A stretch of DNA of 64,000 nt from Ramlibacter ginsenosidimutans. Lineage in GTDB: Bacteria; Pseudomonadota; Gammaproteobacteria; Burkholderiales; Burkholderiaceae_C. Location of the stretch: the NCBI RefSeq assembly GCF_016654015.1, contig NZ_JAEPWM010000001.1:372001-436000 (forward strand), given 5' to 3'. This document shows positions 1-9,173 of this stretch, in pieces. The notes beneath the pieces are model-generated. The model was not told the DNA's origin. It saw only the letters and a program-made list of their open reading frames with translations, and did no database searches. How positions within the stretch are numbered: position 1 is the first letter of the stretch; every line of letters begins with the position of its first letter. The position numbers and the translations under genes are program-made.

Positions 1-153
1 CTCCAGGCCCTTGTTCCAGGGATGATCTTCCTTGAAGTAGTGCGCGGCACGGAAGGTGAATTGGGGGGCGGCGGCGGCGGGCGCAGGCGCGGCGAACAGG
101 ACGGCGGTCGTGGCCACGGCGGCGAGCGCCAGGATGCTTCTTCGAACTTGCAT
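1..153 (-). CDS. TRAP-type transporter substrate-binding protein (DctP-like), N-terminal fragment
   Basis: Only the first 51 codons lie in the window; the gene continues past the left edge. Translation from the ATG whose complement sits at 151-153 gives a signal peptide (basic MQVRRS, hydrophobic LALAAVATTAVLFAA, AxA-type cleavage region) and then FTFRAAHYFKEDHPWNKGLE. That mature start resembles the first strand of DctP-family solute receptors, which bind carboxylates in the periplasm and pass them to DctQM permeases. It lies 41 bp after the enolase-superfamily gene on the same strand, so the two are probably co-transcribed. The family call rests on a short piece. Confidence 0.6.
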   Translation of the reverse strand, partial: MQVRRSILALAAVATTAVLFAAPAPAAAAPQFTFRAAHYFKEDHPWNKGLE

Positions 154-194
154 TTCTTGTGTCTTCGGGTTGATGACGGGTTCAGTACCGGCGC

Positions 195-1340
195 TCAGTG
201 CACCGCGTATTTCTCGATGATTTCCCGGTTGATCTCGACGCCGATGCCGGGCGCATCAGGGATGTCGACCATGCCGTCGCGCATGGTGATCGCGCCGTGG
301 ATCAGGTCTTGCCGGAACGGGTGCGACGACTGGTCGTATTCGAGCATCGGCTCGATCGGCTTGAGCGCAAGGGGCGAAGGCGGAATCGTGGCCAGGAACT
401 GCAACGAGGCTGCAAGCCCGATGCCCGAAGCCCACACATGCGGGATCACAGGCATGTGCCAGGCCTGCGCCAGCGCGCTGATCTTGCGGCACTCGGTGAA
501 TCCGCCCGCCGAACACAGGTCGGGCTGCAGGATGTCCACCGCGCGGCGCGCAATCCATTCGCGGAAGCCGATCTTCGTGAACTCGTTCTCTCCGGCCGCC
601 AGGTAGATGTTCGTGAGCGTCTTCAGCTCGCGATAGCCATCGATGTCCTCGGGCGAGATCGGCTCCTCGAACCAGTGGATGCCGGCGCCTTCGATGGCCT
701 TGAGGATGCGCCGTGCCGAGCCGACGTTGTACGCATGGTTGGCATCGACCATCAGCTTGGGCCCGTCACCGATGCCCTCGCGCACGCCGAGGATGTAGCG
801 AATGTCGTCCTCGACGCCGAAGCCGGTCTTGAGCTTCATTGCGGTGAAGCCCTTGGCCATGTGGCGCTTGGCTTCGGCAATCGCATCGGCGGGATAGGAC
901 TTGCCCTCGACGCGATAGAAACCTGTCGCATAGGGCTGGACCTTGGTGCGGTACGCGCCGCCCAGCAGCTTGTACACGGGCTTGCCTGCGGCCCGTCCGA
1001 GGCAATCCCACAGCGCGATGTCGACGGCGCTGATGGCATTGGGGACAGCGCCCTTCTGGCCAAACGGACGCGTGAGGTTATACATGCGCTCCCAGAGCAC
1101 GTCGACGTCCTCCGGGTCCTGGCCGATCAAGTGAGGCTTGAGCGCGACCTCCACGATCGTCTGCGCGATCTCCGGCGGCTGCAGGCCATGGCACAGGGAC
1201 TCGCCCCAGCCGCTGACGCCGTCATCCGTCAGCACTTCGACGATCATGGTGCTGCGCTTGGTGACCCATCCCATCGAGAAGGAGAACGGCTCCTCCAGCG
1301 GAGTGGACAGCACGTAGGTCTTGACGTCGACGATCTTCAT
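195..1340 (-). CDS. Mandelate racemase/muconate lactonizing enzyme family protein (probable sugar-acid dehydratase)
   Basis: This 381-residue protein has the full enolase-superfamily layout: N-terminal capping domain, then a TIM barrel. Catalytic landmarks of the MR subgroup are visible: K169-x-K171 (MKLKTG), metal ligands D199, E225/E226 and E251, and the D274/H301 dyad (QPDLCSAGG, IPHVWASG). Members abstract an alpha proton from carboxylates and either racemise or dehydrate them. A TRAP receptor downstream and a FadR-type regulator upstream is the usual setting of sugar-acid dehydratases. The mandelate genes 2 kb away leave true mandelate racemase possible, but the sequence does not show that specificity. 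Confidence 0.85.
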   Translation of the reverse strand: MKIVDVKTYVLSTPLEEPFSFSMGWVTKRSTMIVEVLTDDGVSGWGESLCHGLQPPEIAQTIVEVALKPHLIGQDPEDVDVLWERMYNLTRPFGQKGAVPNAISAVDIALWDCLGRAAGKPVYKLLGGAYRTKVQPYATGFYRVEGKSYPADAIAEAKRHMAKGFTAMKLKTGFGVEDDIRYILGVREGIGDGPKLMVDANHAYNVGSARRILKAIEGAGIHWFEEPISPEDIDGYRELKTLTNIYLAAGENEFTKIGFREWIARRAVDILQPDLCSAGGFTECRKISALAQAWHMPVIPHVWASGIGLAASLQFLATIPPSPLALKPIEPMLEYDQSSHPFRQDLIHGAITMRDGMVDIPDAPGIGVEINREIIEKYAVH

Positions 1341-1399
1341 GGGTGCAATACGGGCAGGTTTTCGGGGCTTGGCAGATTTATATTACTTATTCGCCGGAC

Positions 1400-2152
1400 A
1401 TGTCAAACCGTATTTCCACCAGCCGCCACAGCTACCTGGCGACCGAGATCGGCCACCGCATCGTCAGCGGCGTCTACGCGAGCGGCACCTTGTTGCCACC
1501 CGAGGCGCAGGTGCTGGCGGAGTTCGGGGTGAGTCGACCCGTGCTGCGCGAGGCAATCAAGCTGCTCGAATCCAAGGGCATGCTGGAGGCGCGGCAGCGC
1601 CGCGGGACGGTGATCACCGAGCGGAATCGCTGGAACCTGCTGGATCGCGACGTGCTGGGATGGATCGCCGAATCAGGCGCCGATCCGGAAATGCTGTTCC
1701 GGCTCACCGAGGTGCGCATGATCGTGGAGCCTGGCGCCTGCCTTCTCGCGGCCCAGAACACCGACAAGGACGCGTTGCGCGGGATGGAGGATGCGTGGCA
1801 GCGGATGGTCGCCCATGTCGAACATCCACAGCTTTATGTCGAGGCGGATCGGGACTTTCACCTTGCGCTGTTGATGGCCAGCGGCAACGAGTACCTGGCT
1901 GCCGTGGGGACCGCGATCTCGGCGGCACTCAAGGTGAGCGTGCAACGAACCAATCCGACGATCGAGAGCAATCAGGCATCCCTTGCCGTGCACGAGCGCA
2001 TCCTTGCGGCGTTGCGGCGCGGGGACGGAGTTCGCGCCGCAAATGCGAGCCGGCGGCAACTGGAAACGGCCGTGCAATGGCTGCGTGACGAAGGACCGAA
2101 GCAGGCGCCAAGGAGGGCGGTCGATGGTGGCGCGAAGCGGACTCGCCGGTGA
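1400..2152 (+). CDS. GntR/FadR family transcriptional regulator
   Basis: A winged-helix GntR domain lies near the N-terminus (recognition helix around VSRPVLREAIKLLESKGML), followed by an all-helical FCD ligand domain with the metal-binding style DRDFHLALL motif. I chose the ATG at 1400 (MSNRISTSRHS) over 1343 because the extra N-terminal residues look non-coding and the GntR domain begins directly after MSNR. It diverges from the enolase-superfamily gene across about 59 bp. An A/T-rich TATATTACTTAT stretch lies just upstream. It probably controls the enolase/TRAP operon in response to its carboxylate substrate (inference). Confidence 0.88.
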   Translation: MSNRISTSRHSYLATEIGHRIVSGVYASGTLLPPEAQVLAEFGVSRPVLREAIKLLESKGMLEARQRRGTVITERNRWNLLDRDVLGWIAESGADPEMLFRLTEVRMIVEPGACLLAAQNTDKDALRGMEDAWQRMVAHVEHPQLYVEADRDFHLALLMASGNEYLAAVGTAISAALKVSVQRTNPTIESNQASLAVHERILAALRRGDGVRAANASRRQLETAVQWLRDEGPKQAPRRAVDGGAKRTRR

Positions 2153-2180
2153 CACGCTTCAGCACCACAAGATCTGACGC

Positions 2181-3089
2181 TCAATGCTGCTGCCCCGTCA
2201 TGGCGCGCAATTCCTCGAGAAGCTTGATCGAAGGACCTGGCAGCATGCCGGCCCTTCGGCGGAAGGCAGTGAGCGTTCTCTTGTCGCTTGCGCCAGGGAT
2301 CTCCAAAGCGTCGATGAGGCCGGCCTTTCGCTCGGCGTCATACATGGGCTCGGGCATCCAGCCAAGGAAGCCCGAGTGGCCGATCAAGCTCTTGAGCGCG
2401 GTCACGGAGCGTGTCTCGACCACGACGTTGGGCAGTGCCAGGCTGTGTCGCGCAAACACCTTCTTCATGTGCTCGAACGGCCCGGTTCCCTTCGGCAGGA
2501 TGGCCCAACGCTCTTGCAGCGTATCCGCGAGCTTGAGCTTTGCCTTCTTGCGCAGCGGATGGCGGCGACCCGCGACCACGTGGCTCGTGTCCTCCCAACG
2601 GCAATCCTTGACGGCAACGATCTCGTCCGTGTCCTCGGTGTCGACACCCAGCGCCAGATCGATTTCGCGCGAGACGAGCGCATCGGCAAGGCGGTCCCAG
2701 ACGCCTTCGATGACCTGGACCTGAAGATTCGGCCACTTCTTGCAGGTGCTGCCAATCGCCAATGGAAGCACCAGGCAGGCGATGCTGCCGACTGCCCCCA
2801 CCCGGATGGTGCCCTTTGCCAGGCCGAGCATCGCCTTGATCTCCTCGTTCGCGTGCTCTGACTCGCGTTGCAGGAGGAGCGCGTGCGGTTGCAACGCCCT
2901 CCCGACATCCGTCAACTGCATTCCCTTCGAGTGACGCTCGAACACAGGCGCCCCCACCTCCTCCTCTAGCCTGCGAATCGTGCGACTGAGCGCCGGTTGC
3001 GTCACGTTCAAAGCCTCGGCCGCCCGCCCGAGGCTCCCCGAGGAAACGATGGCATTGAAGGCGACGAGAGACCGGAGATCGAAAGTCAT
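2181..3089 (-). CDS. LysR family transcriptional regulator
   Basis: Reading from the ATG at 3089 gives a 302-residue LysR protein. The N-terminal helix-turn-helix is clear (SLGRAAEALNVTQPALSRTI), then the linker helix and a two-lobed periplasmic-binding-like effector domain. An in-frame extension upstream to 3311 has no LysR character and was dropped. The gene diverges from the benzoylformate decarboxylase gene, with 112 bp between the start codons. It is the natural candidate activator of the decarboxylase/dehydrogenase operon, with an aromatic acid such as mandelate or benzoylformate as effector; this is inferred from position. Confidence 0.9.
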   Translation of the reverse strand: MTFDLRSLVAFNAIVSSGSLGRAAEALNVTQPALSRTIRRLEEEVGAPVFERHSKGMQLTDVGRALQPHALLLQRESEHANEEIKAMLGLAKGTIRVGAVGSIACLVLPLAIGSTCKKWPNLQVQVIEGVWDRLADALVSREIDLALGVDTEDTDEIVAVKDCRWEDTSHVVAGRRHPLRKKAKLKLADTLQERWAILPKGTGPFEHMKKVFARHSLALPNVVVETRSVTALKSLIGHSGFLGWMPEPMYDAERKAGLIDALEIPGASDKRTLTAFRRRAGMLPGPSIKLLEELRAMTGQQH

Positions 3090-3201
3090 GCGCAACGCTA
3101 ATGACTTTCTCTCAAAAAAGCAATTCTCTGGAAGGCGATGAACTTTCAAACTCACGCCATCGAGACAAGGGCTCGGACTCATTCCGGGCGCCATATAGGA
3201 A

Positions 3202-4830
3202 ATGCACGACATGACCGGACCTGTGCCGCGCGCCGTCATCGAGACGGCCAGGGAACCCTCCACCGTGACCGTTCGCCACGCTGTCGTCGACCTCATGCGC
3301 CGCTTCGGCATGACGTCCGTGTTCGCAAATCCAGGCTCGACCGAGCTGCCAATGTTCCGGGACTTTCCCAGCGACTTCCGCTATGTGCTGGGTTTGCAGG
3401 AGGCCACCGTGGTCGGCATGGCGGATGGCTTCGCCCAGGCGACGCACAACGCCTCATTCGTCAACCTGCATTCGGCAGCAGGCGTGGGCAATGCGATGGG
3501 CAACATCTTTACCGCGCACAAGAACCGCACGCCGATGGTCATCACCGCGGGGCAGCAGGCGCGCTCGATCCTTCCGTTCGACCCGTTCCTGTCATCCGCC
3601 CAGGCAACGGAGCTCCCCAAGCCCTACATCAAATGGAGCATCGAGCCAGCGCGCGCTCAGGACGTGCCTCAGGCCATCGCCCGCGCGTACTACATCGCGA
3701 TGATGCCGCCGCGCGGCCCCGTGCTCGTGTCGGTGCCCGTTGACGACTGGGACCAGCCGGCAGAGTACGTGCCCGCGAGGATTGTCAGTACGGAACTTCG
3801 CCCGCAACCCGCCGTTCTGGCACAGATCGGCGAAGCGCTGGATGCTTGCCATCGACCGGCCATCGTCGCGGGCGCCGCAATCGATCGGGACAACGCCTGG
3901 AACGAGGTCGTGGCTCTTGCCGAGGCGCACAACGCCCGAGTGTGGGGAGCGCCGATGTCAGGCCGTTGCAGCTTCCCTGAAGATCACCGGTTGTTCGCCG
4001 GCTTCCTGCCTGCCATGCGCGAACGGATCGTCGAACTGCTCGCTGGCCATGACCTGATCCTGGCGATTGGCGCGCCCGCATTCGCCTACCACGTCGAAGG
4101 CGCAGGACCACACATCCCGATGGGTGCCACCTTGTGCCAGCTGACGGAGGACCCGGATACCGCGGCCTGGACGCCCGTCGGAATATCGGCGGTCGGCAGC
4201 ATTCGCCTGGGAGTGCTCGATCTCCTCGCCCGCCCGGCGCCGAAAGCGCGGGCTGTTCCGCCGGCCAGGACCAGGGCGCGAAGGGCGGAGCCTACGCCCG
4301 TGATGTCAACCGCCTATGTCCTGCAGACCCTGGCAGGCGTGAAAGCGCCCGAGGACATCGTGGTCGAGGAAGCCCCAAGCGCGCGCCCGGTGATGCAGGC
4401 CTATCTGCCGATCACGCGCAGCGAGACCTTCTACACGATGGACAGCGGTGGACTCGGCTACGGCATGCCCGCGGCAGTGGGCGTGGCGCTCGGCAAACCG
4501 GGCAGGCGCGTCATCTGCCTGATGGGCGACGGCTCCAGCATGTATTCGATCCAAGCGCTCTGGAGTGCCGCACAACTCAAGCTGCCGATCACCTTCGTGA
4601 TCCTGAACAACCGGCGCTACGCCGCGCTACAGGATTTCGCGCCCGTGTTCGGGTTCTCTGCGACCGATGTCGTGCAGGGTACCGAACTGCCCGACATCGA
4701 CTTCCTGTCGCTGGCCAAGGGCATGGGGTGCGATGGCACCCTCGTCAGCAATTCCGGGGATCTGAGGGCAGCGCTCGATCGCGCCCTCGCCAGTCCGACG
4801 CCAACCGTCGTGGAGGTTCAGGTCGCCTGA
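3202..4830 (+). CDS. mdlC: Benzoylformate decarboxylase (ThDP-dependent)
   Basis: The product cleaves benzoylformate to benzaldehyde and CO2. Features of the Pseudomonas enzyme are present: NPGS-T-E (S46, E48), the active-site loop NLHSAAG (H90), the second active-site histidine in FAYH near residue 300, the ThDP-activating glutamate in LGLQE, and the ThDP/Mg motif GDGS...NN near residue 435. Length (542 aa) fits the family. An AGGA at 3197-3200 is too close to the ATG at 3202 but well spaced for the ATG at 3211, so the real start may be MTGPVPR. The aldehyde dehydrogenase follows 56 bp later and would oxidise the benzaldehyde. Confidence 0.92.
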   Translation: MHDMTGPVPRAVIETAREPSTVTVRHAVVDLMRRFGMTSVFANPGSTELPMFRDFPSDFRYVLGLQEATVVGMADGFAQATHNASFVNLHSAAGVGNAMGNIFTAHKNRTPMVITAGQQARSILPFDPFLSSAQATELPKPYIKWSIEPARAQDVPQAIARAYYIAMMPPRGPVLVSVPVDDWDQPAEYVPARIVSTELRPQPAVLAQIGEALDACHRPAIVAGAAIDRDNAWNEVVALAEAHNARVWGAPMSGRCSFPEDHRLFAGFLPAMRERIVELLAGHDLILAIGAPAFAYHVEGAGPHIPMGATLCQLTEDPDTAAWTPVGISAVGSIRLGVLDLLARPAPKARAVPPARTRARRAEPTPVMSTAYVLQTLAGVKAPEDIVVEEAPSARPVMQAYLPITRSETFYTMDSGGLGYGMPAAVGVALGKPGRRVICLMGDGSSMYSIQALWSAAQLKLPITFVILNNRRYAALQDFAPVFGFSATDVVQGTELPDIDFLSLAKGMGCDGTLVSNSGDLRAALDRALASPTPTVVEVQVA

Positions 4831-4886
4831 ACCCCACCGCGCACTCCGCGCACCCGCTTCCATCCAAACCCGAGGAGACAAACCCG

Positions 4887-6335
4887 ATGAAGATTTCGAT
4901 GTTGATCAACGGCGAGCGGACCCAGGCTCGCAATGGCGCCACCTTCGAGCGGCGCAATCCGCTCGACGGCAGCGTGGCCACTGTCGCCCCCGCGGCAACC
5001 GCGGAGGACGCCGTCGCGGCGGTCGAGGCTGCTGCGGAAGCGTTCAAGACCTGGTCGCGCACCGGCCCGAGCGAGCGTCGCATGATGCTGATGAAAGCGT
5101 CCCAGGCCCTCGAAGCAAAAGGCGAGGCATTCGCAACTGCCGTCGCGTCCGAAACGGGTGCGTCGGCGATCTGGGCGGGGTTCAACGTTCACCTCGCGGC
5201 GGGCATGCTGCTCGAGGCCGCATCGTTGACGACGCAGATCAGCGGCGAAATCATCCCCTCCGACGTGCCCGGCAGCCTCGCCATGGGGGTGCGGCAGCCT
5301 GCAGGCGTCGTTCTGGGGATCGCACCCTGGAATGCGCCCGTGATCCTGGCCGTGCGGGCCATCGCGACGCCCCTGGCATGCGGCAATACGGTGGTGCTGA
5401 AGGGCAGCGAGATCTGTCCGGCGACCCACGGCCTGATCATCGAAGCACTGCAAGAGGCCGGCCTGCCCAAGGGCGTGGTGAACTTTGTCACCAATGCGCC
5501 TGCCGACGCAGCTGCCGTGGTCGAAGCCATGATTGCGCACCCGGCTGTACGGCGCGTGAACTTCACGGGCTCCACCCACGTCGGCAAGCTCATTGCCGCT
5601 ACCTGTGCGAAGTACCTGAAGCCGGTGATTCTCGAACTCGGCGGCAAGGCGCCGCTGGTCGTCCTCGACGACGCCGATGTCGATGCCGCCGTCGATGCGG
5701 CCGTATTCGGTGCGTTCGCCAATTCGGGACAGATCTGCATGTCGACAGAGCGGATCGTTGTTGATTCGGCCGTCGCAGACGAATTCGTTGCCAAATTGAG
5801 CGCACGCGCTTCGAGTCTTCCGCTCGGCGATCCGCGCCTCGGCCCGGTGGTCCTCGGCTCTGTCGTGGACATGAGCACGGCAAGACGCTGCAATGAACTG
5901 ATCGATGATGCGCTCGCCAAGGGCGCGAAGCTCGTGACGGGCGCCAAGGCCACGGACACGCTGATGCCCGCGACCCTGCTCGACCACGTGACTTCGGACA
6001 TGCGCATCTTCCGCGAGGAGGCTTTCGGCCCCGTGAAGGGAATCGTGCGTGTCAGTGGCGTCGAAGCGGCGGTCGCTTGTGCCAACGACAACGAGTACGG
6101 GCTCGCAGCGGCAGTCTTCGGGCGTGACGTGGCGCGCGCCATCCAGGTGGCGGGACGTATCGAATCGGGCATCTGTCACGTGAACGGGCCCACGGTGCAC
6201 GACGAAGCGCAGATGCCGTTTGGCGGGGTCAAGGGCAGCGGCATTGGCCACTTCGGTGGCAAGGCCGGCGTCGATGCCTTCACCGAACTGCGATGGGTGA
6301 CCGTTCAGACGACGCCGCGCCACTATCCCTTCTGA
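4887..6335 (+). CDS. NAD(P)-dependent aldehyde dehydrogenase (benzaldehyde/salicylaldehyde type)
   Basis: A 482-residue aldehyde dehydrogenase. The catalytic glutamate motif ELGGKAP and nucleophile C284 in NSGQICMSTERIVV are intact. The QICMSTERI context is typical of salicylaldehyde, vanillin and benzaldehyde dehydrogenases. The start at 4887 follows a strong GAGGAG (4872-4877). Placed just behind benzoylformate decarboxylase, it most likely oxidises benzaldehyde to benzoate, the role of MdlD in the mandelate pathway. Exact aldehyde preference and NAD versus NADP cannot be told from sequence alone. Confidence 0.9.
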   Translation: MKISMLINGERTQARNGATFERRNPLDGSVATVAPAATAEDAVAAVEAAAEAFKTWSRTGPSERRMMLMKASQALEAKGEAFATAVASETGASAIWAGFNVHLAAGMLLEAASLTTQISGEIIPSDVPGSLAMGVRQPAGVVLGIAPWNAPVILAVRAIATPLACGNTVVLKGSEICPATHGLIIEALQEAGLPKGVVNFVTNAPADAAAVVEAMIAHPAVRRVNFTGSTHVGKLIAATCAKYLKPVILELGGKAPLVVLDDADVDAAVDAAVFGAFANSGQICMSTERIVVDSAVADEFVAKLSARASSLPLGDPRLGPVVLGSVVDMSTARRCNELIDDALAKGAKLVTGAKATDTLMPATLLDHVTSDMRIFREEAFGPVKGIVRVSGVEAAVACANDNEYGLAAAVFGRDVARAIQVAGRIESGICHVNGPTVHDEAQMPFGGVKGSGIGHFGGKAGVDAFTELRWVTVQTTPRHYPF

Positions 6336-6460
6336 GCCGGCCTGGTTTCGTGGCGGCGGCAACTTGGATGCACGTTCCCGCCGCTCACCACACATGCGTT
6401 CTTTCCGTGCAGTGGGCGAAGGCTCCGCTGCGTCCTTCATCCTGGAACCTGGAGCTTTTC

Positions 6461-7438
6461 ATGAACATCTTTGAATCGAGTCGCCGCGCCTTGGGCCTGG
6501 CTTTGCTCGCAGTCGCCCTGGCACCTGCGGTCGCAACGGCGCAGGACGCCAAACCCCTGGAATGGGTGGTCGGCTACGCAGCCGGAGGCGGATCGGACAC
6601 CGTCGCACGCACGATCGCCGAGGAGATGAGCAAGTCTTTGAAGCGAGCCATCATCGTCAACAACAAACCGGGTGCTGCGACCAACATTGCCGCAGACTAC
6701 GCGGCCAAGTCGAAGGACTACGGCAACATCATGTTGACGGCAGATTTTGCGACCCTGGCGGCCAACCCTGCGTTGTTCGCAAAGCTGCCCTACAACGCGG
6801 AGGCAGACTTTGTTCCCGTAGGCTTGCTCGCGCGCTTCCCCCTTCTGCTGGTAGTGCATCCGAGCAATCCCGCGAAGAACTTCAAGGAGTTCGCGGCCTG
6901 GGTCAAGTCGAATCCGGGTGGGGCGAACTATGCGTCCTCGGGACCGGGCAGCCCTCAACACCTGGCTGCAGAGATGCTGAAGCAGCGCACGGGCCTGCCG
7001 CTGCAACACGTCGCTTATCGCGGCGGCGCGCCGGCAGTCATCGACCTGGTCGGCGGCCAGGTGCCTTTCGCGCTGATGGACACGGCGACCGTACAGCAGT
7101 ACGTGACCTCCGGAAAGTTGCGCGCCATCGGCGTGGCAAGCAAGGAACGCCTGAAAAACTTCCCGGATGTACCCACGTTGTCCGAGCAGGGCCTCACCGG
7201 CTTCGAGGCATCGGCCTGGCAAGGCCTGGTGGTTCCCAAGGGGACGTCTCCCGATACGGTGCTCGCGTTGAACAAGGCATTGCAAGCTGCGTTGTCCTCC
7301 ACCGCGGTCAAGGCCCGGCTTGAGGTCCTGTCCCTGGAGCCGCTTCCTGGTACGCCGGAACAGATGGCCTCCTATGTGCGGTCCGAACGCGATCGCTGGG
7401 GAACGCTCATTCGCAAGAATCAAATCCGACTCGATTGA
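6461..7438 (+). CDS. Tripartite tricarboxylate transporter (Bug/TctC family) substrate-binding protein
   Basis: A 325-residue exported protein with a clear Sec signal (LALLAVALAPAVATAQ, cleavage after ATA or AQ), then a Bug-family body: VVGYAAGGGSDTVAR, NNKPGAATNIAADYAAK, YASSGPGSPQHLA, HVAYRGGAPAVIDLVGGQV. The start at 6461 is supported by GGAG at 6451-6454. No TctA/TctB membrane genes are nearby, as is common for the many orphan Bug proteins in Burkholderiales. Its place between the aldehyde dehydrogenase and the aromatic-acid permease suggests it captures a pathway carboxylate such as mandelate or benzoylformate (inference). Confidence 0.9.
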   Translation: MNIFESSRRALGLALLAVALAPAVATAQDAKPLEWVVGYAAGGGSDTVARTIAEEMSKSLKRAIIVNNKPGAATNIAADYAAKSKDYGNIMLTADFATLAANPALFAKLPYNAEADFVPVGLLARFPLLLVVHPSNPAKNFKEFAAWVKSNPGGANYASSGPGSPQHLAAEMLKQRTGLPLQHVAYRGGAPAVIDLVGGQVPFALMDTATVQQYVTSGKLRAIGVASKERLKNFPDVPTLSEQGLTGFEASAWQGLVVPKGTSPDTVLALNKALQAALSSTAVKARLEVLSLEPLPGTPEQMASYVRSERDRWGTLIRKNQIRLD

Positions 7439-7753
7439 CGGGTCCTGGCGGTCTTCCACTGGACCGCACCGGACGGCTGAGTTCGCAAGCGGGGCCTTTC
7501 GACAAGAGGCGCAGGGCTTCAGAAGCCATGCCGGCGAGGCATGGCTCCCACTCGGAAAGAGAGATCTTCCGGCAGGCGTCAATCCTTGACAGCACTGCCT
7601 CACCGCCAAGGCGCGAGGACATCAGAGCGCTGCTCCCCTGGAGACCAAAGTCATGGCCGAACGAATCCCGTCAGCGTTTGTCGCGCAATCTTTGCGAGCA
7701 AACAGCCAGCTTCAGAGTTTGCTGCGCGCGACCTGTACCCAGGGAGCACGCGC
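7439..7753. other. Non-coding gap with a perfect hairpin
   Basis: These 315 bases between the Bug protein and the MFS gene hold no convincing gene; long open frames here have no recognisable content. The only structure I see is a perfect 9-bp inverted repeat with a 5-base loop at 7524-7546. It lacks a following T run, so it is not a standard intrinsic terminator. Confidence 0.5.
7524..7546 (+). terminator. Perfect 9-bp hairpin, possible transcript 3' structure
   Basis: Arms at 7524-7532 and 7538-7546 are exact inverted repeats (AGCCATGCC / GGCATGGCT) around loop GGCGA. It lies 86 bp after the Bug-protein stop codon. There is no T tract, so a 3'-stabilising stem or an attenuator before the permease gene is as likely as termination. 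Confidence 0.35.
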
Positions 7754-9139
7754 ATGAACGCCCAAGCAGTTCCTTTCAAAGGGAATGCCGACATCGGTCG
7801 TTTGCTCGACGACGGAGCCTACACGACGATGCAAAAGCTCGTGGTGTTCCTGGCAGCCTTGTCCATCGTGATGGATGGCTTTGATGGGCAACTCATAGGC
7901 TTCGCGATCCCGCTGATGATCAAGGAATGGGGAATCACGCGCAGCGCTTTCGCGCCCGCCGTGGCCTCCGGCCTCATAGGCATGGGAATCGGAAGCGCCT
8001 GCGCGGGGCTGTTCGCAGACCGCTTCGGGCGTCGAATGGCGGTGATCCTTAGCGTCTTTGTCTTCGGCACGGCGACCTGCGCCATCGGCCTTGCTCCCGA
8101 CGTCTTGACCGTGGCCGCACTTCGCTTCGTCGCCGGCCTGGGCATCGGTGGTGCTCTGCCGAGTTCGACCACGGTTACGGCCGAGTTCACGCCGGCACGC
8201 CGCAGGACGCTCGCAGTCACGGCGACGATCGTCTGCGTGCCGCTCGGCGGCATGCTCGCGGGCCTCTTTGCGGGGGAAATCCTGCCCGCCTTCGGCTGGC
8301 GCGGTCTGTTCTTCATCGGCGGAACTTTCCCGATTGTGCTGGCCGCCGTTCTTCTGTTCACGCTGCCGGAATCGCCCCGTTTCCTCGCACGCCATCCGCA
8401 ACGCTGGGATGAGTTGGGGAAGCTGCTAGGCCGCATGGGCCGTCCGATGGCTGCCAACGTGACCTACACCGACGCTGCAGAACAGGTCGTGGAGAAGCGT
8501 GCCGGCTTTGGCGCACTCTTCTCGGAGGGTCTGGCGCGCGACACGCTAGGTACCTGGGCGGCGTTCTTCATGTGTCTCACCGCCGTCTACAGCGCCTTCA
8601 GCTGGCTGCCGACCATGCTGGCGTCCGAAGGACTGTCGATCGCGGTCGCCGGCTCGGGCTTGACCGCCTACAACCTCGGAGGGGTGATTGGCGCCTTGCT
8701 CTGTGCCGTTGCGATCACGCGCTTCGGGTCACGTTGGCCATTGGTGCTGTGCTGCGCCGGCGCAGCCGCCAGCGCGTTTGCCATGCAGGCGCTGAATGTC
8801 GGGCGCGACACGAATCTGTTGATTTTCGGATTCGGTGTACACGGCATGTTCGTGAACGCAGTGCAATCCACCATGTACGCGCTGTGTGCATTCATGTACC
8901 CGACCAGCGTCAGGGCGACCGGCACAGCCTCGGCGCTCGCCTTCGGACGGCTCGGCGCGATTCTGAGCGCCTTCGCAGGTGCAGCGGTCATCACGGCCGG
9001 TGGTGCTATGGCCTATCTCACACTACTTGGTACGGCGATGATTTTCGCGATGACCGCTCTCCTGGTCGTCAGGCGCCACATTCCGAAGCGCAACATCGTG
9101 CTGCCGCCGGGTGCCGTGGCAGCAGCCGCCCACTCATAG
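7754..9139 (+). CDS. MFS transporter, aromatic acid:H+ symporter (AAHS) type
   Basis: A 461-residue major facilitator with about 12 hydrophobic segments. It shows the family-defining first helix with an acidic residue (VMDGFDGQLIGFAIPLM, AAHS DGxD motif), the loop 2-3 motif GLFADRFGRR, and LPESPRFL near the middle. AAHS members such as BenK and PcaK import benzoate-like acids with protons. The start at 7754 has AGGGAG at 7741-7746. Its position between benzoylformate decarboxylase/aldehyde dehydrogenase and mandelate dehydrogenase makes mandelate or benzoylformate likely cargo. Confidence 0.9.
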   Translation: MNAQAVPFKGNADIGRLLDDGAYTTMQKLVVFLAALSIVMDGFDGQLIGFAIPLMIKEWGITRSAFAPAVASGLIGMGIGSACAGLFADRFGRRMAVILSVFVFGTATCAIGLAPDVLTVAALRFVAGLGIGGALPSSTTVTAEFTPARRRTLAVTATIVCVPLGGMLAGLFAGEILPAFGWRGLFFIGGTFPIVLAAVLLFTLPESPRFLARHPQRWDELGKLLGRMGRPMAANVTYTDAAEQVVEKRAGFGALFSEGLARDTLGTWAAFFMCLTAVYSAFSWLPTMLASEGLSIAVAGSGLTAYNLGGVIGALLCAVAITRFGSRWPLVLCCAGAAASAFAMQALNVGRDTNLLIFGFGVHGMFVNAVQSTMYALCAFMYPTSVRATGTASALAFGRLGAILSAFAGAAVITAGGAMAYLTLLGTAMIFAMTALLVVRRHIPKRNIVLPPGAVAAAAHS

Positions 9140-9173
9140 GCCACTTCCGCATGCACGGTTTGATCTAACAACA

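Noticed and set aside
198..1532. Long plus-strand open frame opposite the enolase-superfamily gene
   Set aside because: High-GC antisense shadow; the minus-strand reading has all enolase catalytic motifs.
4134..4886. An open frame running through the decarboxylase into the aldehyde dehydrogenase, as if fused
   Set aside because: It is an off-frame reading of the decarboxylase; the dehydrogenase has its own GAGGAG and ATG at 4887, and the family N-terminus starts there.
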